Shown: positions 45,789 through 55,583 of the stretch, in pieces | Layout of the letters: every line of letters starts with the position of its first letter | How positions within the stretch are numbered: the first letter of the stretch is position 1 | Source of the DNA: RUG695 sp050943135 | Lineage (GTDB): Bacteria > Planctomycetota > Planctomycetia > Pirellulales > Thermoguttaceae | Direction of reading: 5' to 3' | NCBI GenBank assembly: GCA_050943135.1 | Contig: JBMNOP010000004.1 | Location: forward strand, 124,001 to 188,000 | DNA length: 64,000 nucleotides | The notes under the pieces: generated by a model | What the model was told of the DNA's origin: nothing | The model's database searches: none | What the model saw: the letters and a program-made list of their open reading frames with translations, nothing else | Made by a program: the position numbers and the translations under genes

Positions 45789-47816
45789 ATGAACTTTTTC
45801 GAACATGAAGAACGGGCGCAGCGAAAAACCGTCCGCCTCATCGTCTACTATTGCCTGGCCCTGCTGTTGACTTTCCTGGCCCTTCACTTGGTCATCGCGC
45901 CTTTGGTCTACACGGCAGTCACCGCCTCGGCCGAATCGGTCGAATACGGATTACAGGAAGGAGATGATTCAACCCGGTTTCTCTTCTCCGCCTGGACCAA
46001 TCCACTGATTATCGGTATCGACATCCTCATCGTCGGCCTGTTGATCGGCGGGGGAACGCTTTACAAAATCGGTGAAATGAAACGGTTGGACGGCGATGGG
46101 GTCGCAAGTTATTGCGGAGGCAGACGCATTGATCCGCGTACCGCCGACTGGAAAGAAAAACGTCTTCTGAATATCGTCGAAGAGATGGCAATCGCTTCGG
46201 GTGTCCCTGTGCCGAATGTCTATGTGTTGCAAGATGAGCCCTCAATCAACGCATTCGCCGCGGGATTCACAACGTCGACGAGTGTCATCGCCGTCACCCG
46301 GGGAGCGCTCGACTACCTGACCCGCGATGAACTGCAAGGGGTCATCGCCCACGAGTTCAGCCATATCCTTCATCAGGATACACGTCTCAGCATGAAACTG
46401 GTCGGCGTTCTGTTCGGGCTGGAAATGGTCGCGTTGACCGGCTTTATCATTATGCGCGCCGCGCCGAGAGTCGCTCCCCGAAGCGACGGCGAAAACAACA
46501 ACAGTGCCGCAATCATCGTAGGAGTGTTGCTCTTTGGGCTTGCCCTGTTCCTGATCGGGCTCTTCGGCCAACTCTTTGCCAATGTTATCCGAGCGGCCGT
46601 CTCACGGCAGAGGGAATTCTTGGCCGATGCCTCGGCAGTACAGTTTACCAGGAATCCCGACGGAATCGCGGGCGCGCTGAAAAAAATCGGAAGCGGTGTC
46701 GGTTCCGGCATCGACAACAACAAAGCGATCGAAGTTTCGCACTTCTTTTTCGGAAGTATCTTCGGGCGAAACCTTTTCTCCGGTCTGTTCGACTCGCACC
46801 CGAACCTGACCACCCGTATCAAGCGGATCGATCCGCTGTTCGATGGCGTTTTCCCGAAGAAGCTCGAAAAGGTATCCACCGCCGATCAAGAGACAGGCTC
46901 GCCTGTATCCGAGAGCGGGACCGACCGGCTCCGAGACCTGGTGCGTAAAACGACGGGAGACGGCGGCGCTGCCGCCGGGGTCGTACCGGCGGCAGCGGCA
47001 GCGGCGATCCTGGATTCGGCCGGGACGGTCACCGAAGAAAAACTCCGTGTGGCAAATGCGCTCTTGGAGAAGATACCAGACACCGTAAGCGCGGCAGTGA
47101 ACGACCAAAACGGGGCAATTGCCACCCTGCTGACGGTCCTGCTCGACACCGACCCGGAGCTTCGTGAAAAGCAACAGGCCTTCCTCCGGGAACAGGTCGG
47201 CGAAGAGGGGCTCACCATCGACATCCTCAAAGGAATTGATATGATCGCTGCCGCACTCGAGGGGGCACCCGACACCATAAAGATTCCGATCATTCAAAAG
47301 GCATTCCCGATGCTGCGTGGTATGTCCAAGACCGAGTACACCAAAATTCGCAACATTGTCCTTTCGCTGATGAAGTTCGATGGGCGGATCGATATCCTCG
47401 AGTTTACGATTTTCGGTTTCGTTGTTAATGATCTTGACTCTTACTTCCGACTTACCCCGCCGGTCCAGGAAACATTCGACAAACCGGAACAGATTGCCGA
47501 ACCGTTCCGTAAAGCTGCGTCGTGTGTCGCCTACGCCGCCGGTGATAACCCCGAAGAATGTCGTAAGGCATTTGCCGCCGCCGCCAATCAAATCGGTCTC
47601 TCTCTGACGATCCTTCCCAAGGAAGAATGTACCCCCTCCGAGTTCGGTAACGCACTCCGGACGCTGACCTATGCCAAGCCGCGGCTTCGGGAAACGATGC
47701 TCAAGGCGTTCTACGCCTGTATTACCGACGACGGGTACATCAACGAACGGGAAGGGGAACTGATTCGCGCCATTACGGCTTACTTCCGCTGCCCGATGCC
47801 GAGTTGGGGGGGGTGA
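45789..47816 (+). CDS. Membrane M48 family metalloprotease with long C-terminal extension
   Basis: M48/HtpX-like peptidase, 675 aa. Two membrane spans in the first 100 residues, then the zinc motif HEFSH near 194-198 (GVIAHEFSHILHQD), two more spans, and the third-ligand region REFLADASAVQFTRNP. Beyond residue about 340 there is a 330-residue Ala/Glu-rich extension ending in a helical unit (KTEYTKIRNIVLSLMKFDGRIDILEF, TDDGYINEREGELIRAI) resembling TerB-like acidic helices. Such large M48 proteins differ from HtpX of about 290 aa. Substrate unknown. Confidence 0.82.
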   Translation: MNFFEHEERAQRKTVRLIVYYCLALLLTFLALHLVIAPLVYTAVTASAESVEYGLQEGDDSTRFLFSAWTNPLIIGIDILIVGLLIGGGTLYKIGEMKRLDGDGVASYCGGRRIDPRTADWKEKRLLNIVEEMAIASGVPVPNVYVLQDEPSINAFAAGFTTSTSVIAVTRGALDYLTRDELQGVIAHEFSHILHQDTRLSMKLVGVLFGLEMVALTGFIIMRAAPRVAPRSDGENNNSAAIIVGVLLFGLALFLIGLFGQLFANVIRAAVSRQREFLADASAVQFTRNPDGIAGALKKIGSGVGSGIDNNKAIEVSHFFFGSIFGRNLFSGLFDSHPNLTTRIKRIDPLFDGVFPKKLEKVSTADQETGSPVSESGTDRLRDLVRKTTGDGGAAAGVVPAAAAAAILDSAGTVTEEKLRVANALLEKIPDTVSAAVNDQNGAIATLLTVLLDTDPELREKQQAFLREQVGEEGLTIDILKGIDMIAAALEGAPDTIKIPIIQKAFPMLRGMSKTEYTKIRNIVLSLMKFDGRIDILEFTIFGFVVNDLDSYFRLTPPVQETFDKPEQIAEPFRKAASCVAYAAGDNPEECRKAFAAAANQIGLSLTILPKEECTPSEFGNALRTLTYAKPRLRETMLKAFYACITDDGYINEREGELIRAITAYFRCPMPSWGG

Positions 47817-47883
47817 TGTACCGAGGGAACTGTTCGGCGTATGGTCTGATCTTCCCCTTTTCTTTTTCCCTGATATCCTTTCA

Positions 47884-47912
47884 CCCCGCCGCCAAAATCT
47901 GCGGCGGGGTTG
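47884..47912 (+). terminator. Terminator hairpin after M48 gene
   Basis: CCCCGCCGC at 47884-47892 pairs with GCGGCGGGG at 47901-47909 around an eight-base loop, followed by TTGTTGAC. A strong stem with a poor T run. Confidence 0.6.
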
Positions 47913-47942
47913 TTGACAAAACCATATCTTTTCGGTTAAACT
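47913..47942 (+). promoter_or_regulatory. Sigma-70 promoter for uvrA
   Basis: Consensus TTGACA at 47913-47918, then TTAAAC at 17 or TAAACT at 18 bases spacing (47936-47942). It lies right after the terminator hairpin. No LexA-type SOS box was recognised. Confidence 0.55.
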
Positions 47943-48081
47943 GGATGATGGGTTTTTCTTACCCTCTTCCGACAGAGAGTACCGTTTCCCTTGAAAGAGG
48001 TGCAGCTCCCGACTCGTATCGGAGAAGCCGATGGAAAAAGTTTTAACGTTCTGAACAAGTGTGAGAGAGAAACGCGACTCG

Positions 48082-51000
48082 ATGACAAGACAACCGCCTC
48101 TTCCATCAAAGAGCCCTGTCGCAGACCGCCCGACGGCACCTCCGATATCATCCCTCCCCGCGATCCGCGTGACCGGGGCGCGGGTACATAACCTGAAAAA
48201 TATTTCTCTTTCCCTTCCCCGCAATCGAATCACTGCCATCACCGGCCCGAGCGGCAGCGGGAAAAGTTCGCTCGCCTACGATACGATTTTCGCCGAAGGT
48301 CAGCGACAGTACGTCGAATCTCTTTCCGACTATTCCCGCCAATTCCTCCATCAGTTGGAACGCCCCGATGTCGATGCCATCACGGGGCTTCAGCCGACCA
48401 TTTCCATCGACCAACGGTTCGGCCTGCGCAATCCGCGAAGCACCATTGCCACGCTGACCGAGATCTACGACTATTTACGGGTTCTCTATGCCCGTCTGGG
48501 GCTGGCGCACTGTTATGAGTGCGGCCAGGCGATCCGCCAACAGACCCCCGAGGAAATCCTTCAGAAAATCCTTGATCTGCCGGAAGGGACACGCGTTATT
48601 CTCCTGGCCCCGATGGTCAAGGACGAGACGGGCGATCACGCGGCACTCTTTAAGCAACTCAGAAAAGCCGGTCTGGTCCGCGCTCTGGTCGACGGACAGA
48701 TGACCGAAATCGAACGGATGCAGCCACTCGACCCAGAAAAGCCACACAGCATCCGGGCGGTGATCGACCGGCTGATTATCCGAGATGGGGTTCGTCCGCG
48801 TCTTTTCGAATCGCTGAAACTTTCGCTCAAAACCGGCGCCGGACTGACAAACTGTCTCTACGAAAAAGAACGGTCCGTCACCGAAGACGGAAAGACACAC
48901 AGTCTCTGGAAAGAGCTCACTTTCAGCACGCTCTACCTCTGCCCCCGGTGCCGTATCCACTACGCCGAACTTCAACCGCGCACTTTCAGCTTCAACTCGC
49001 CGTACGGCGTCTGCCCGGTCTGTTTCGGAGTCGGCCGACGTCATGAATTCGATCCGGAACTCGTGATTCCGGACCGAACCCTGTCGCTTGCCGATGAGGC
49101 GTTTCTGCCGATAAAATACGCTTCGGCAGCTTCAAAAAAGCTATATGCCGAAGCGTTTGCCGCGTTCGAAACGCGAACCGGAATCGACGAAAAGAAACCG
49201 CTCGACGAATGGCCCGCCGAGGCGCTTGACCTTTTCTTTTACGGCGAACCACATGCCCAGGAAGAGACCGACCCCGACGAGCTGTCCATCGACATTCTTG
49301 ATGGGGAGGAAGATGACATCGAAGATGACGAGCTTCCTCGAAAGAAGCCGGTGGTGACTTCCAAGAAAAAAGGGAAACGCGCCACCGTGCGTAAGATCGA
49401 CCCGAACGTGTTTCCCGGGCTCTTTGCCCTTCTCGAGTCGGTCGGCGAAACAACCCGCAGTCAAAAGGAGCGGGAAAGTCTCGTGCAACTGCGAGCCGAG
49501 GTCCCCTGCCGCGCCTGCAAGGGGTCGCGTATCCGCCCCGAGGCGCGGTCGGTGACGGTCTGTGACCGACCTATCTACGAGGTTACCGCCCTGACGGTCG
49601 ACGAGGCGCTGAAATGGTTTCGGGGGCTCGAATTTTCGAAGGACCAACAGGCAATCGCCGTGCCGATTCTCGAGCAGATTCACGAACGACTCGACTTCAT
49701 GCAGCGGGTCGGACTCGGATATCTGACACTCGACCGTGCCGCCGACACGCTCAGCGGTGGGGAGCTCCAGCGTGTCCGGCTTGCCGCCGGCCTGGGGAGC
49801 GGTTTGGTCGGGGTCTGCTATATTCTCGACGAGCCTTCGGTCGGTCTGCATCCGCGTGACAACATTCGCCTGATCAACGCCATGCGCGCCTTGCAAGAGC
49901 GGGGGAACACGATTCTGGTCGTCGAACATAACGAGGCGATCATCCGTGCGGCCGACTGGCTGGTCGATCTCGGACCGGGTGCCGGAAATCACGGAGGAGA
50001 GATTCTCGCCGAAGGGACACCGACCGATGTGGCTGCCGCCGGGACATCGCCAACCGGAAAATACCTGGGAGGCATCGAGTCGATCCCCGTCCCCGCCAAA
50101 CGGCGTAAGACGGTAAAAAGCCGCTCGCTCGTCATTGACGGGGTAACGACCAACAACCTAAAAGATATAACCGTCACGTTCCCCCTGGGAACATTCATCT
50201 GTGTTACCGGTGTTTCGGGAAGCGGCAAAAGTTCTTTGATCACCGAAACGCTTGTGCCGGCACTCTCGCGCCGTCTGACGGGAACCGGCCCCAAACCGGG
50301 CGGTCACAAAGGATTGCGCGGTGCCAGTCAGATCGACAAAATGATCGTGATCGACCAATCCCCCATCGGGCGCTCTCCCCGAAGCAACCCGGCAACCTAT
50401 TCCGGTCTTTTCGATGAAATCCGGAAGGTTTTTGCGGCATCCAAAGATGCCCGGCGGCTCGGGTTCAAGGCGAGCCGATTCTCTTTCAACGTGCCGGGGG
50501 GGCAGTGCGAAGAGTGCCAGGGACAAGGAATGTGCAAGATCGAGATGCACTTCCTACCCGACATGTATGCCGTCTGTCCCGCCTGTGGGGGAGCCCGATT
50601 TAACCAACAGACGCTCGCCGTGAAATACAAAGAAAAGTCGATTGCCGATATTCTCGACATGCAGGTAGATCAGGTGGCGGAACTCTTCGAAAATCACCAA
50701 ACGATCGCGCGCCTCTCGGAAGGGATGCGACAGGTTGGTTTGGGGTATCTGCCGCTCGGTCAGCCTTCGACGACCCTTTCGGGCGGAGAGGCGCAACGAA
50801 TCAAGCTGGCAGCGGAACTTTCACGCGTCGAGACGGGGAACACGCTCTACGTCCTCGACGAACCGACCAGCGGTCTACATGCCGGCGATATTCGCAAACT
50901 CCTCGAAGTCCTTTCTCGCCTCGTTGACATGGGAAATACCGTCATCGTCATCGAACACAATTTGGACGTTATCAAAACCGCCGATTGGATCATCGACCTG

Positions 51001-51135
51001 GGGGTCGACGGGGGGGAAAACGGTGGATATCTGACAGCATCCGGAACGCCCGAAACAGTCGCGGCACTCAAAGACAACTGCACGGGACACTACCTGCGAG
51101 AGGTATTGTCGACCGGCAGAAAAGAAAAGAGGTAG
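48082..51135 (+). CDS. uvrA: Excinuclease ABC subunit A
   Basis: UvrA finds DNA lesions for nucleotide excision repair. The 1017 aa protein has two ABC ATPase modules: Walker A GPSGSGKSS near residue 60 and GVSGSGKSS near 713, signatures LSGGEL and LSGGEA, and Walker B regions YILDEPSVGLH and YVLDEPTSGLH. Zinc motifs are CYECG, the CPRC...CPVC pair near 300, and CEEC...CPAC near 812-838. An acidic then basic insert (DILDGEEDDIEDDE, then KKKGKRATVRK) sits near residues 400-440 where the normal linker is shorter. ATG at 48082 is preferred over an in-frame GTG at 48061, though neither has a strong ribosome site. Confidence 0.96.
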   Translation: MTRQPPLPSKSPVADRPTAPPISSLPAIRVTGARVHNLKNISLSLPRNRITAITGPSGSGKSSLAYDTIFAEGQRQYVESLSDYSRQFLHQLERPDVDAITGLQPTISIDQRFGLRNPRSTIATLTEIYDYLRVLYARLGLAHCYECGQAIRQQTPEEILQKILDLPEGTRVILLAPMVKDETGDHAALFKQLRKAGLVRALVDGQMTEIERMQPLDPEKPHSIRAVIDRLIIRDGVRPRLFESLKLSLKTGAGLTNCLYEKERSVTEDGKTHSLWKELTFSTLYLCPRCRIHYAELQPRTFSFNSPYGVCPVCFGVGRRHEFDPELVIPDRTLSLADEAFLPIKYASAASKKLYAEAFAAFETRTGIDEKKPLDEWPAEALDLFFYGEPHAQEETDPDELSIDILDGEEDDIEDDELPRKKPVVTSKKKGKRATVRKIDPNVFPGLFALLESVGETTRSQKERESLVQLRAEVPCRACKGSRIRPEARSVTVCDRPIYEVTALTVDEALKWFRGLEFSKDQQAIAVPILEQIHERLDFMQRVGLGYLTLDRAADTLSGGELQRVRLAAGLGSGLVGVCYILDEPSVGLHPRDNIRLINAMRALQERGNTILVVEHNEAIIRAADWLVDLGPGAGNHGGEILAEGTPTDVAAAGTSPTGKYLGGIESIPVPAKRRKTVKSRSLVIDGVTTNNLKDITVTFPLGTFICVTGVSGSGKSSLITETLVPALSRRLTGTGPKPGGHKGLRGASQIDKMIVIDQSPIGRSPRSNPATYSGLFDEIRKVFAASKDARRLGFKASRFSFNVPGGQCEECQGQGMCKIEMHFLPDMYAVCPACGGARFNQQTLAVKYKEKSIADILDMQVDQVAELFENHQTIARLSEGMRQVGLGYLPLGQPSTTLSGGEAQRIKLAAELSRVETGNTLYVLDEPTSGLHAGDIRKLLEVLSRLVDMGNTVIVIEHNLDVIKTADWIIDLGVDGGENGGYLTASGTPETVAALKDNCTGHYLREVLSTGRKEKR

Positions 51136-51736
51136 GCCGCGATACGGCGCGATGATTTACACACAGATCACGGTGTAGAATCGGGAAATGAAATCACACG
51201 CGGTTACTGATGGTAGCGATCGGGTCGAAGGCTGTCCGGGAAAACCGAAATCCAGCGCGGCGAGTTCGGGATTTCGGCAGTGGCAATTCCCGTCGCGAGA
51301 AATCCGGAACTTTCCCCGCCCGCCGGGCCCGTAGGATCTTTCTCGCACGGAGCCGGGTGATTCTCTTCTCAAACCAGTCGATACACCACCCACGGACATT
51401 TCTATGTGTATCGTAAGAGTCCCCAGGCACCGGAACGTTTCTCTTCACCGCGCGTGAGACAAGTCCGGCGACGGGAATGTTCCACACCACTCCAGATCGT
51501 CAATGTTCCCTGTTCCTCCGTGTCGCCGGTCGTCCCTGCCCGACAGGTGTATTCTCGCTGAGATTCGTCCATGGTGTGTGCCCCGTAAAGGGTCGATCCT
51601 TGTGCGGAAGCCGCCCGTGTTGGTAAGTTCCACGTGATCCATCGAACAGAGCGGAGGCACGGTCAAGTCCCCGCGAAAGGATCGTTCGCCCGAAACGTTT
51701 GCCCGCAGGTTTTATTCGGCTGGCCTGTCTGGGGGA
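51136..51736. other. 601-bp intergenic region, no gene or RNA recognised
   Basis: The stretch between uvrA and the convergent sigma-like gene shows only weak short frames on both strands. I looked for SRP RNA, RNase P RNA, tmRNA and 6S RNA signatures and found none. No repeats stand out. It may hold decayed coding sequence. Confidence 0.4.
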
Positions 51737-52054
51737 TTATTCGGCGGCGGCAAGGAACGTGACCACCACTCTTCGGACGACAACCGCCAGGTAGGTCGAA
51801 ACGGACGAGGTATAATTAAATTTCCGTAAAAGCTCTTTGTCATTGTGCCAAAGAGCACGGAATATCGACTCGCACAAATCAGACCGCTCTTCCCTTGTCA
51901 GGGTGATGCGGTTGCAGTGTGCCGTCTGGTCGATCGTATGCAGAACAAGTCCGAGGAAGCGGTCAACGAAATCTTTCCATCCTCCGGGCCTCGATTCAAG
52001 ACACGCCTTGAGGAGAGGATAGTCGAGTTCCAGTATACTTGACATTTCCGCCAT
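51737..52054 (-). CDS. Short sigma-70 region-2-type protein
   Basis: A 105 aa protein resembling the sigma-70/ECF region 2 fold: LLKACLESRPGGWKDFVDRFLGLVLHTI, then EERSDLCESIFRALWHND and SSVSTYLAVVVRRVVVTFL, the core-binding helix pattern (equivalents of region 2.1-2.2 and 2.4). Region 4, the -35-binding helix-turn-helix, is missing. Such one-domain sigma-like proteins are familiar from planctomycetes. It starts 6 bp after the stop of the outer-membrane barrel gene, so the two share a transcript. It could regulate transcription by binding RNA polymerase core, but this is inference. The start may be ATG 52054 or 52045. Confidence 0.65.
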   Translation of the reverse strand: MAEMSSILELDYPLLKACLESRPGGWKDFVDRFLGLVLHTIDQTAHCNRITLTREERSDLCESIFRALWHNDKELLRKFNYTSSVSTYLAVVVRRVVVTFLAAAE

Positions 52055-52060
52055 ACACCC

Positions 52061-53725
52061 TTACCACATGAACTTCAGACCGACATCGCCATAGTGGGAC
52101 GTGATGTACTTGTTTTTATAAAGATCGTAGTTTGCAAAGATCATAAACGAAGGAACAATCGTCCATTCCCCGCCGGCACCGATCACCGCCCAATCCCGTC
52201 CGGTCGGATTCCCTTGGATAGTCCAAGGAGCACCACGCAGGTCCGTCATCGTCGTTTTGCCGTAGTGATCGTTCAGGAACTCATGAATCCATCCGCCGCG
52301 GGCCAAGAGACGAAGATGGGCGTCCCCCGGATAAAGATCCATCGCCAAATCGGCGCCGAGCTGGCTGCGCAGACTGTGATAACTCTTTTTCTTGTACGTA
52401 TTGACGCCGACCCCCTCGACCATCTCGTTGAATTTGGAGCGAAACATGTAGGTATAGTCGAGCGAGCCGCGCGGCGTAAAGGTCAGAACACTGAGGAATT
52501 TGAGATTGGCACCGCGTTCAAAGCTTACACCACCGAGATATTCGTTGTATTTCCCCGTCATGTAATACGCCCGGGAAGAAGCTTCGGAAACATCGTGGCT
52601 CGCCGAACTCTCACCGACCAACCCGCCGTCGGAATAATTCCGGAGAGTTTCCGTGACCGTCCCGTTGGTGGAACCCATCTCGGAAAGGTTCGACGTGCTC
52701 TTAACGCGATTATACCCGAACCGGAGGGTGGCGACGTTGTAGACGAACTCGCTGCCGAACAGATGATACATTCCGATCAGGTGATTGTTTGCCTTAAGTT
52801 TGCCGTTATACGCCCCGGCAACATTCGTCATATAATCGTAAGCCGTCTCGTATTGAGCTTCCTCCCCGGTGCCGAGGATCGACGCCGGATCAAAAAGATT
52901 ACCCCTCTGGGGATAGGCGTAATTGTAACGTTTGTCGTCTTCTTTGAGTTCTCCCTTTTGATAGGCATAGAAGATACCGTTGCGGCAGTCGCACGAGCAG
53001 AAGAGATCGAGTCCGACAAACCCGCCGATCTGCTTGGTTTTGTAACCGGTCACATCGGCACGCTCTTTGATTGTGCCGCCACCGCCAAACATCCCCCCCC
53101 AAAGGGAATAGATCAGCGTTCCCGGATCGCCGTAGGCCGCCTGCCCGCGGTAAACCGAATCAGCGAAATTGACGGGGTTCCCCTGGGGATCGACCATCAT
53201 CCCGTCTTGATAAACGGGGTAGCCTGTTTGGTATCCGGGCTGCCACTCTTCGTATCCCGGAGCATAACCGGGCCCGTACGGCGCAGTCGGGTAACCGCCC
53301 GTCGAATATTGATAGCCGCCGACCTGATTCGGGGGAACCGATCCGTATCCGCCGCCCGGCGGGACAATTCCCGGGGGACCACCACCCCCGTCGCCGGTGT
53401 AGGTGACCAACGGCACGTTCCTCAGATGCTCGACAAGGTCTTCCATCAGCATATAGTTGTTCCAGTATTGGAACCCGACCCCCGAGGCATGAAGTCCCCC
53501 GTAATAAGAGGGTAGCGGACCTGTAGTGTTCCAAATATGCATCGGCGGAGGCGGCTCGGGATAACCGCTCGTTGCCTCGGGACTACCCGTCTTCGCGCCG
53601 ACGGCGAAAAGGACCTCTCTGGCCGGTGCCAAAACGAAAAGCAGCGACAACAGGGCGAAAGAAACGCTCTTTCCCGCATACGTAAGGAGTGTTTGGGAAA
53701 AATTCGTGACCGGGAATACTCTCAT
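52061..53725 (-). CDS. Outer-membrane autotransporter-type beta-barrel protein
   Basis: A 554 aa exported protein. A signal peptide is visible in the first 45 residues (LLSLLFVLAPAREVLFA). Next is a Gly/Pro/Tyr-rich low-complexity region at about 105-185, then a Cys-containing segment (FCSCDCRNG) and a C-terminal half of alternating amphipathic strands (LRSQLGADLAM, LRLLARGGWIHEFL, WAVIGAGGEWTIV) typical of the autotransporter barrel, ending in aromatic Trp (LKFMW), a beta-signal-like terminus. GAGGTTGA is the ribosome site. The following sigma-like gene is coupled. Surface function unknown. Confidence 0.7.
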   Translation of the reverse strand: MRVFPVTNFSQTLLTYAGKSVSFALLSLLFVLAPAREVLFAVGAKTGSPEATSGYPEPPPPMHIWNTTGPLPSYYGGLHASGVGFQYWNNYMLMEDLVEHLRNVPLVTYTGDGGGGPPGIVPPGGGYGSVPPNQVGGYQYSTGGYPTAPYGPGYAPGYEEWQPGYQTGYPVYQDGMMVDPQGNPVNFADSVYRGQAAYGDPGTLIYSLWGGMFGGGGTIKERADVTGYKTKQIGGFVGLDLFCSCDCRNGIFYAYQKGELKEDDKRYNYAYPQRGNLFDPASILGTGEEAQYETAYDYMTNVAGAYNGKLKANNHLIGMYHLFGSEFVYNVATLRFGYNRVKSTSNLSEMGSTNGTVTETLRNYSDGGLVGESSASHDVSEASSRAYYMTGKYNEYLGGVSFERGANLKFLSVLTFTPRGSLDYTYMFRSKFNEMVEGVGVNTYKKKSYHSLRSQLGADLAMDLYPGDAHLRLLARGGWIHEFLNDHYGKTTMTDLRGAPWTIQGNPTGRDWAVIGAGGEWTIVPSFMIFANYDLYKNKYITSHYGDVGLKFMW

Positions 53726-54045
53726 GGTTCAACCTCAAAAATAGCCTCGGATGCCTCCGAATGCTGTTCAGCGGCAAATACATTCTTCCCGAAACCGCAC
53801 CGGCTCGAGAACGGAAGCGGGGTATTTTTCCGATTTTGGCCGAGAAAGTAAAGAGAGACTTTAAGGAAAAACCCGTTTTTTCGGAAAAATCTTAAAAATT
53901 CTTGTCTCGAACGCCCGTTTTACCCCTGATTTCGGTTCTTGAGAAAGATTTTACCGGGGGAAAGAGCCCCGAGCACCAAAGAAAAACCCCGTCACCCTTC
54001 GCAAGGTGACGGGGCAAAAGAAACAAAAGTGTCAACTTATTCCGC
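53726..54045. other. 320-bp intergenic region with symporter terminator
   Basis: AT-rich upstream region of the barrel gene, with runs of T and A (for example GGGTTTTTCCTTAAAG) but no convincing promoter hexamer pair. It also contains the terminator of the symporter gene at 53982-54014. Confidence 0.4.
53982..54014 (-). terminator. Rho-independent terminator of symporter gene
   Basis: On the minus strand CCCCGTCACC, loop of eight, GGTGACGGGG, then TTTTT. Stem arms are at 54005-54014 and 53987-53996, and the T run corresponds to 53982-53986. Confidence 0.9.
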
Positions 54046-55581
54046 TTATTCCGCCGTGGGCCTACCGGCGGCGAATGCCTTCTCGACAATTTCAGTCGGC
54101 AGGGGGCGAGTGATCAGACTAACGATCGGAACCGTGACGAACGGTGCAACGATGGCAATCGAGGCCGCCACGGGGGCAAACTCTTTCGCGGCATTCGGAG
54201 ATGTCGCAAAATAGCGATACCAGTAGATCCCATTCATCGTCAGGAATCCGGTCAGCATCCCGGCATAGGCACCCATCTTTGTCGTCCCGCGCCAATAGAG
54301 CCCGTACAGATAGGGGGCCAGGAAGGTGCCGGCAATCGCGCCCCACGAAAGGGACATCAACGCCACGATCCAGGAGGGATTACAGAGGGCGATAACCCAA
54401 GAAATGACGATGAATACCGCGCTGAGGAACTTCATCACCCAAAGGTAATGCTTTTCCGACTGATTCTTGGCCAGGAACCCCTTATAAAGGTCGATACTCA
54501 CCGCCGACGAAGAGACGAGTACCAGAGACGAAAGGGTCGACATCGAGGCGGAGAGGACCAACAAAAGGATCACCAGCATCAGTACGGACGGAAGCGACTC
54601 GGTCAGCATGATCGGCACCAGAGCACTCGATTCGAAATTCCCATTCATCTTTGTTTCGAGCATCCCCGGCTCAAGCAGGTGCGAAAACGCCCCGCAGAAA
54701 TAGGCGCCACACCCGATGACAAGTGCGAAGATCGTGGTGACGACCGCGCCGCGGAAAATTTGCGATTCGTCTTTGATGGCATAATATTTATGAACCATCT
54801 GCGGCATTCCCCAAGCCCCGACCGAAGTCATAAAGACAACCGACCAAAGAACGAAATTGGGGACCGGCTCGATACTGTTAAAATTGGTCGCCCCCTCTTT
54901 TCCGTAATCGGCACAATGCCTGGCAAACGCGTCATTGGCATTGGAAACCGCTTCCGAGAATCCGCCGAAATGCCTCAGGACGAAATAGACCATCAGGAGT
55001 GTTCCGAAGAACATAACAACCCCCTGAAAAAAGTCTATGCGTGCCGCAGCCTTATAGCCGCCCAAGAAGACGTAAATACCGGTCACGACGCAGATCAGCG
55101 TGAGTACCTGCGGCATCGTCAGGTGAAAGACCTCTTTGAAAAGGTAACCCAATCCGGCAAAAACGGAAGCTGAATAGGGGATAAGAAAGGTAAAAATGAC
55201 GCAGGCCATAAGCCATCGCATGTTGACGCTGCCGTAGCGGGCCGAGAAAAACTCGGGCATTGTCATCGTGTTCAGGTTGTGTGTCATATGGCGCGTCCGC
55301 CGCCCGAGAACAAGCCATGCCAGCGCACCGCCGACCAAGGCGTTCATCAGACCGATCCACAGTCCGCCGAACCCGGCCGTCCAGCCGAAATGACCGGCAA
55401 ACCCGATGAAGACGACAGCGCTGAAATAGGTGGTGCCGTAAGACACGGCCAAAATCCAGGGGCCGAAGGTTTTTCCGCCGAGAAGGAAATCACCGGTCGT
55501 CTTCGTTTTACCCATTTCCCAATAGGCAATCGCCAAGAGAGTGGCAATAAAGGCGCCGAGAACGATGTAGTTCAGTACCAT
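54046..55581 (-). CDS. Sodium:solute symporter family protein
   Basis: SSS-family transporter of 511 aa with about 13 membrane spans. Family pattern: GDFLLGGKTFGPWILAVSYG, TYFSAVVFIGFAGHFGWTAGF, MTMPEFFSARYGS and GGYKAAARIDFFQGVVMF. Members carry proline, pantothenate, sugars or acetate with sodium. The substrate cannot be read from sequence. The ATG follows the stop of the DUF3467 gene by 2 bp, so the genes are coupled. Confidence 0.92.
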   Translation of the reverse strand: MVLNYIVLGAFIATLLAIAYWEMGKTKTTGDFLLGGKTFGPWILAVSYGTTYFSAVVFIGFAGHFGWTAGFGGLWIGLMNALVGGALAWLVLGRRTRHMTHNLNTMTMPEFFSARYGSVNMRWLMACVIFTFLIPYSASVFAGLGYLFKEVFHLTMPQVLTLICVVTGIYVFLGGYKAAARIDFFQGVVMFFGTLLMVYFVLRHFGGFSEAVSNANDAFARHCADYGKEGATNFNSIEPVPNFVLWSVVFMTSVGAWGMPQMVHKYYAIKDESQIFRGAVVTTIFALVIGCGAYFCGAFSHLLEPGMLETKMNGNFESSALVPIMLTESLPSVLMLVILLLVLSASMSTLSSLVLVSSSAVSIDLYKGFLAKNQSEKHYLWVMKFLSAVFIVISWVIALCNPSWIVALMSLSWGAIAGTFLAPYLYGLYWRGTTKMGAYAGMLTGFLTMNGIYWYRYFATSPNAAKEFAPVAASIAIVAPFVTVPIVSLITRPLPTEIVEKAFAAGRPTAE

Positions 55582-55583
55582 TT

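Noticed and set aside
46602..48242. 546-codon minus-strand frame opposite the M48 gene
   Set aside because: Antisense to a gene with HEFSH and membrane spans; no motif on the minus strand.
51136..51736. Possible structured RNA (SRP, RNase P, tmRNA, 6S)
   Set aside because: No characteristic core sequences such as GAAAGTCCGGG or the SRP tetraloop region were recognised on either strand.
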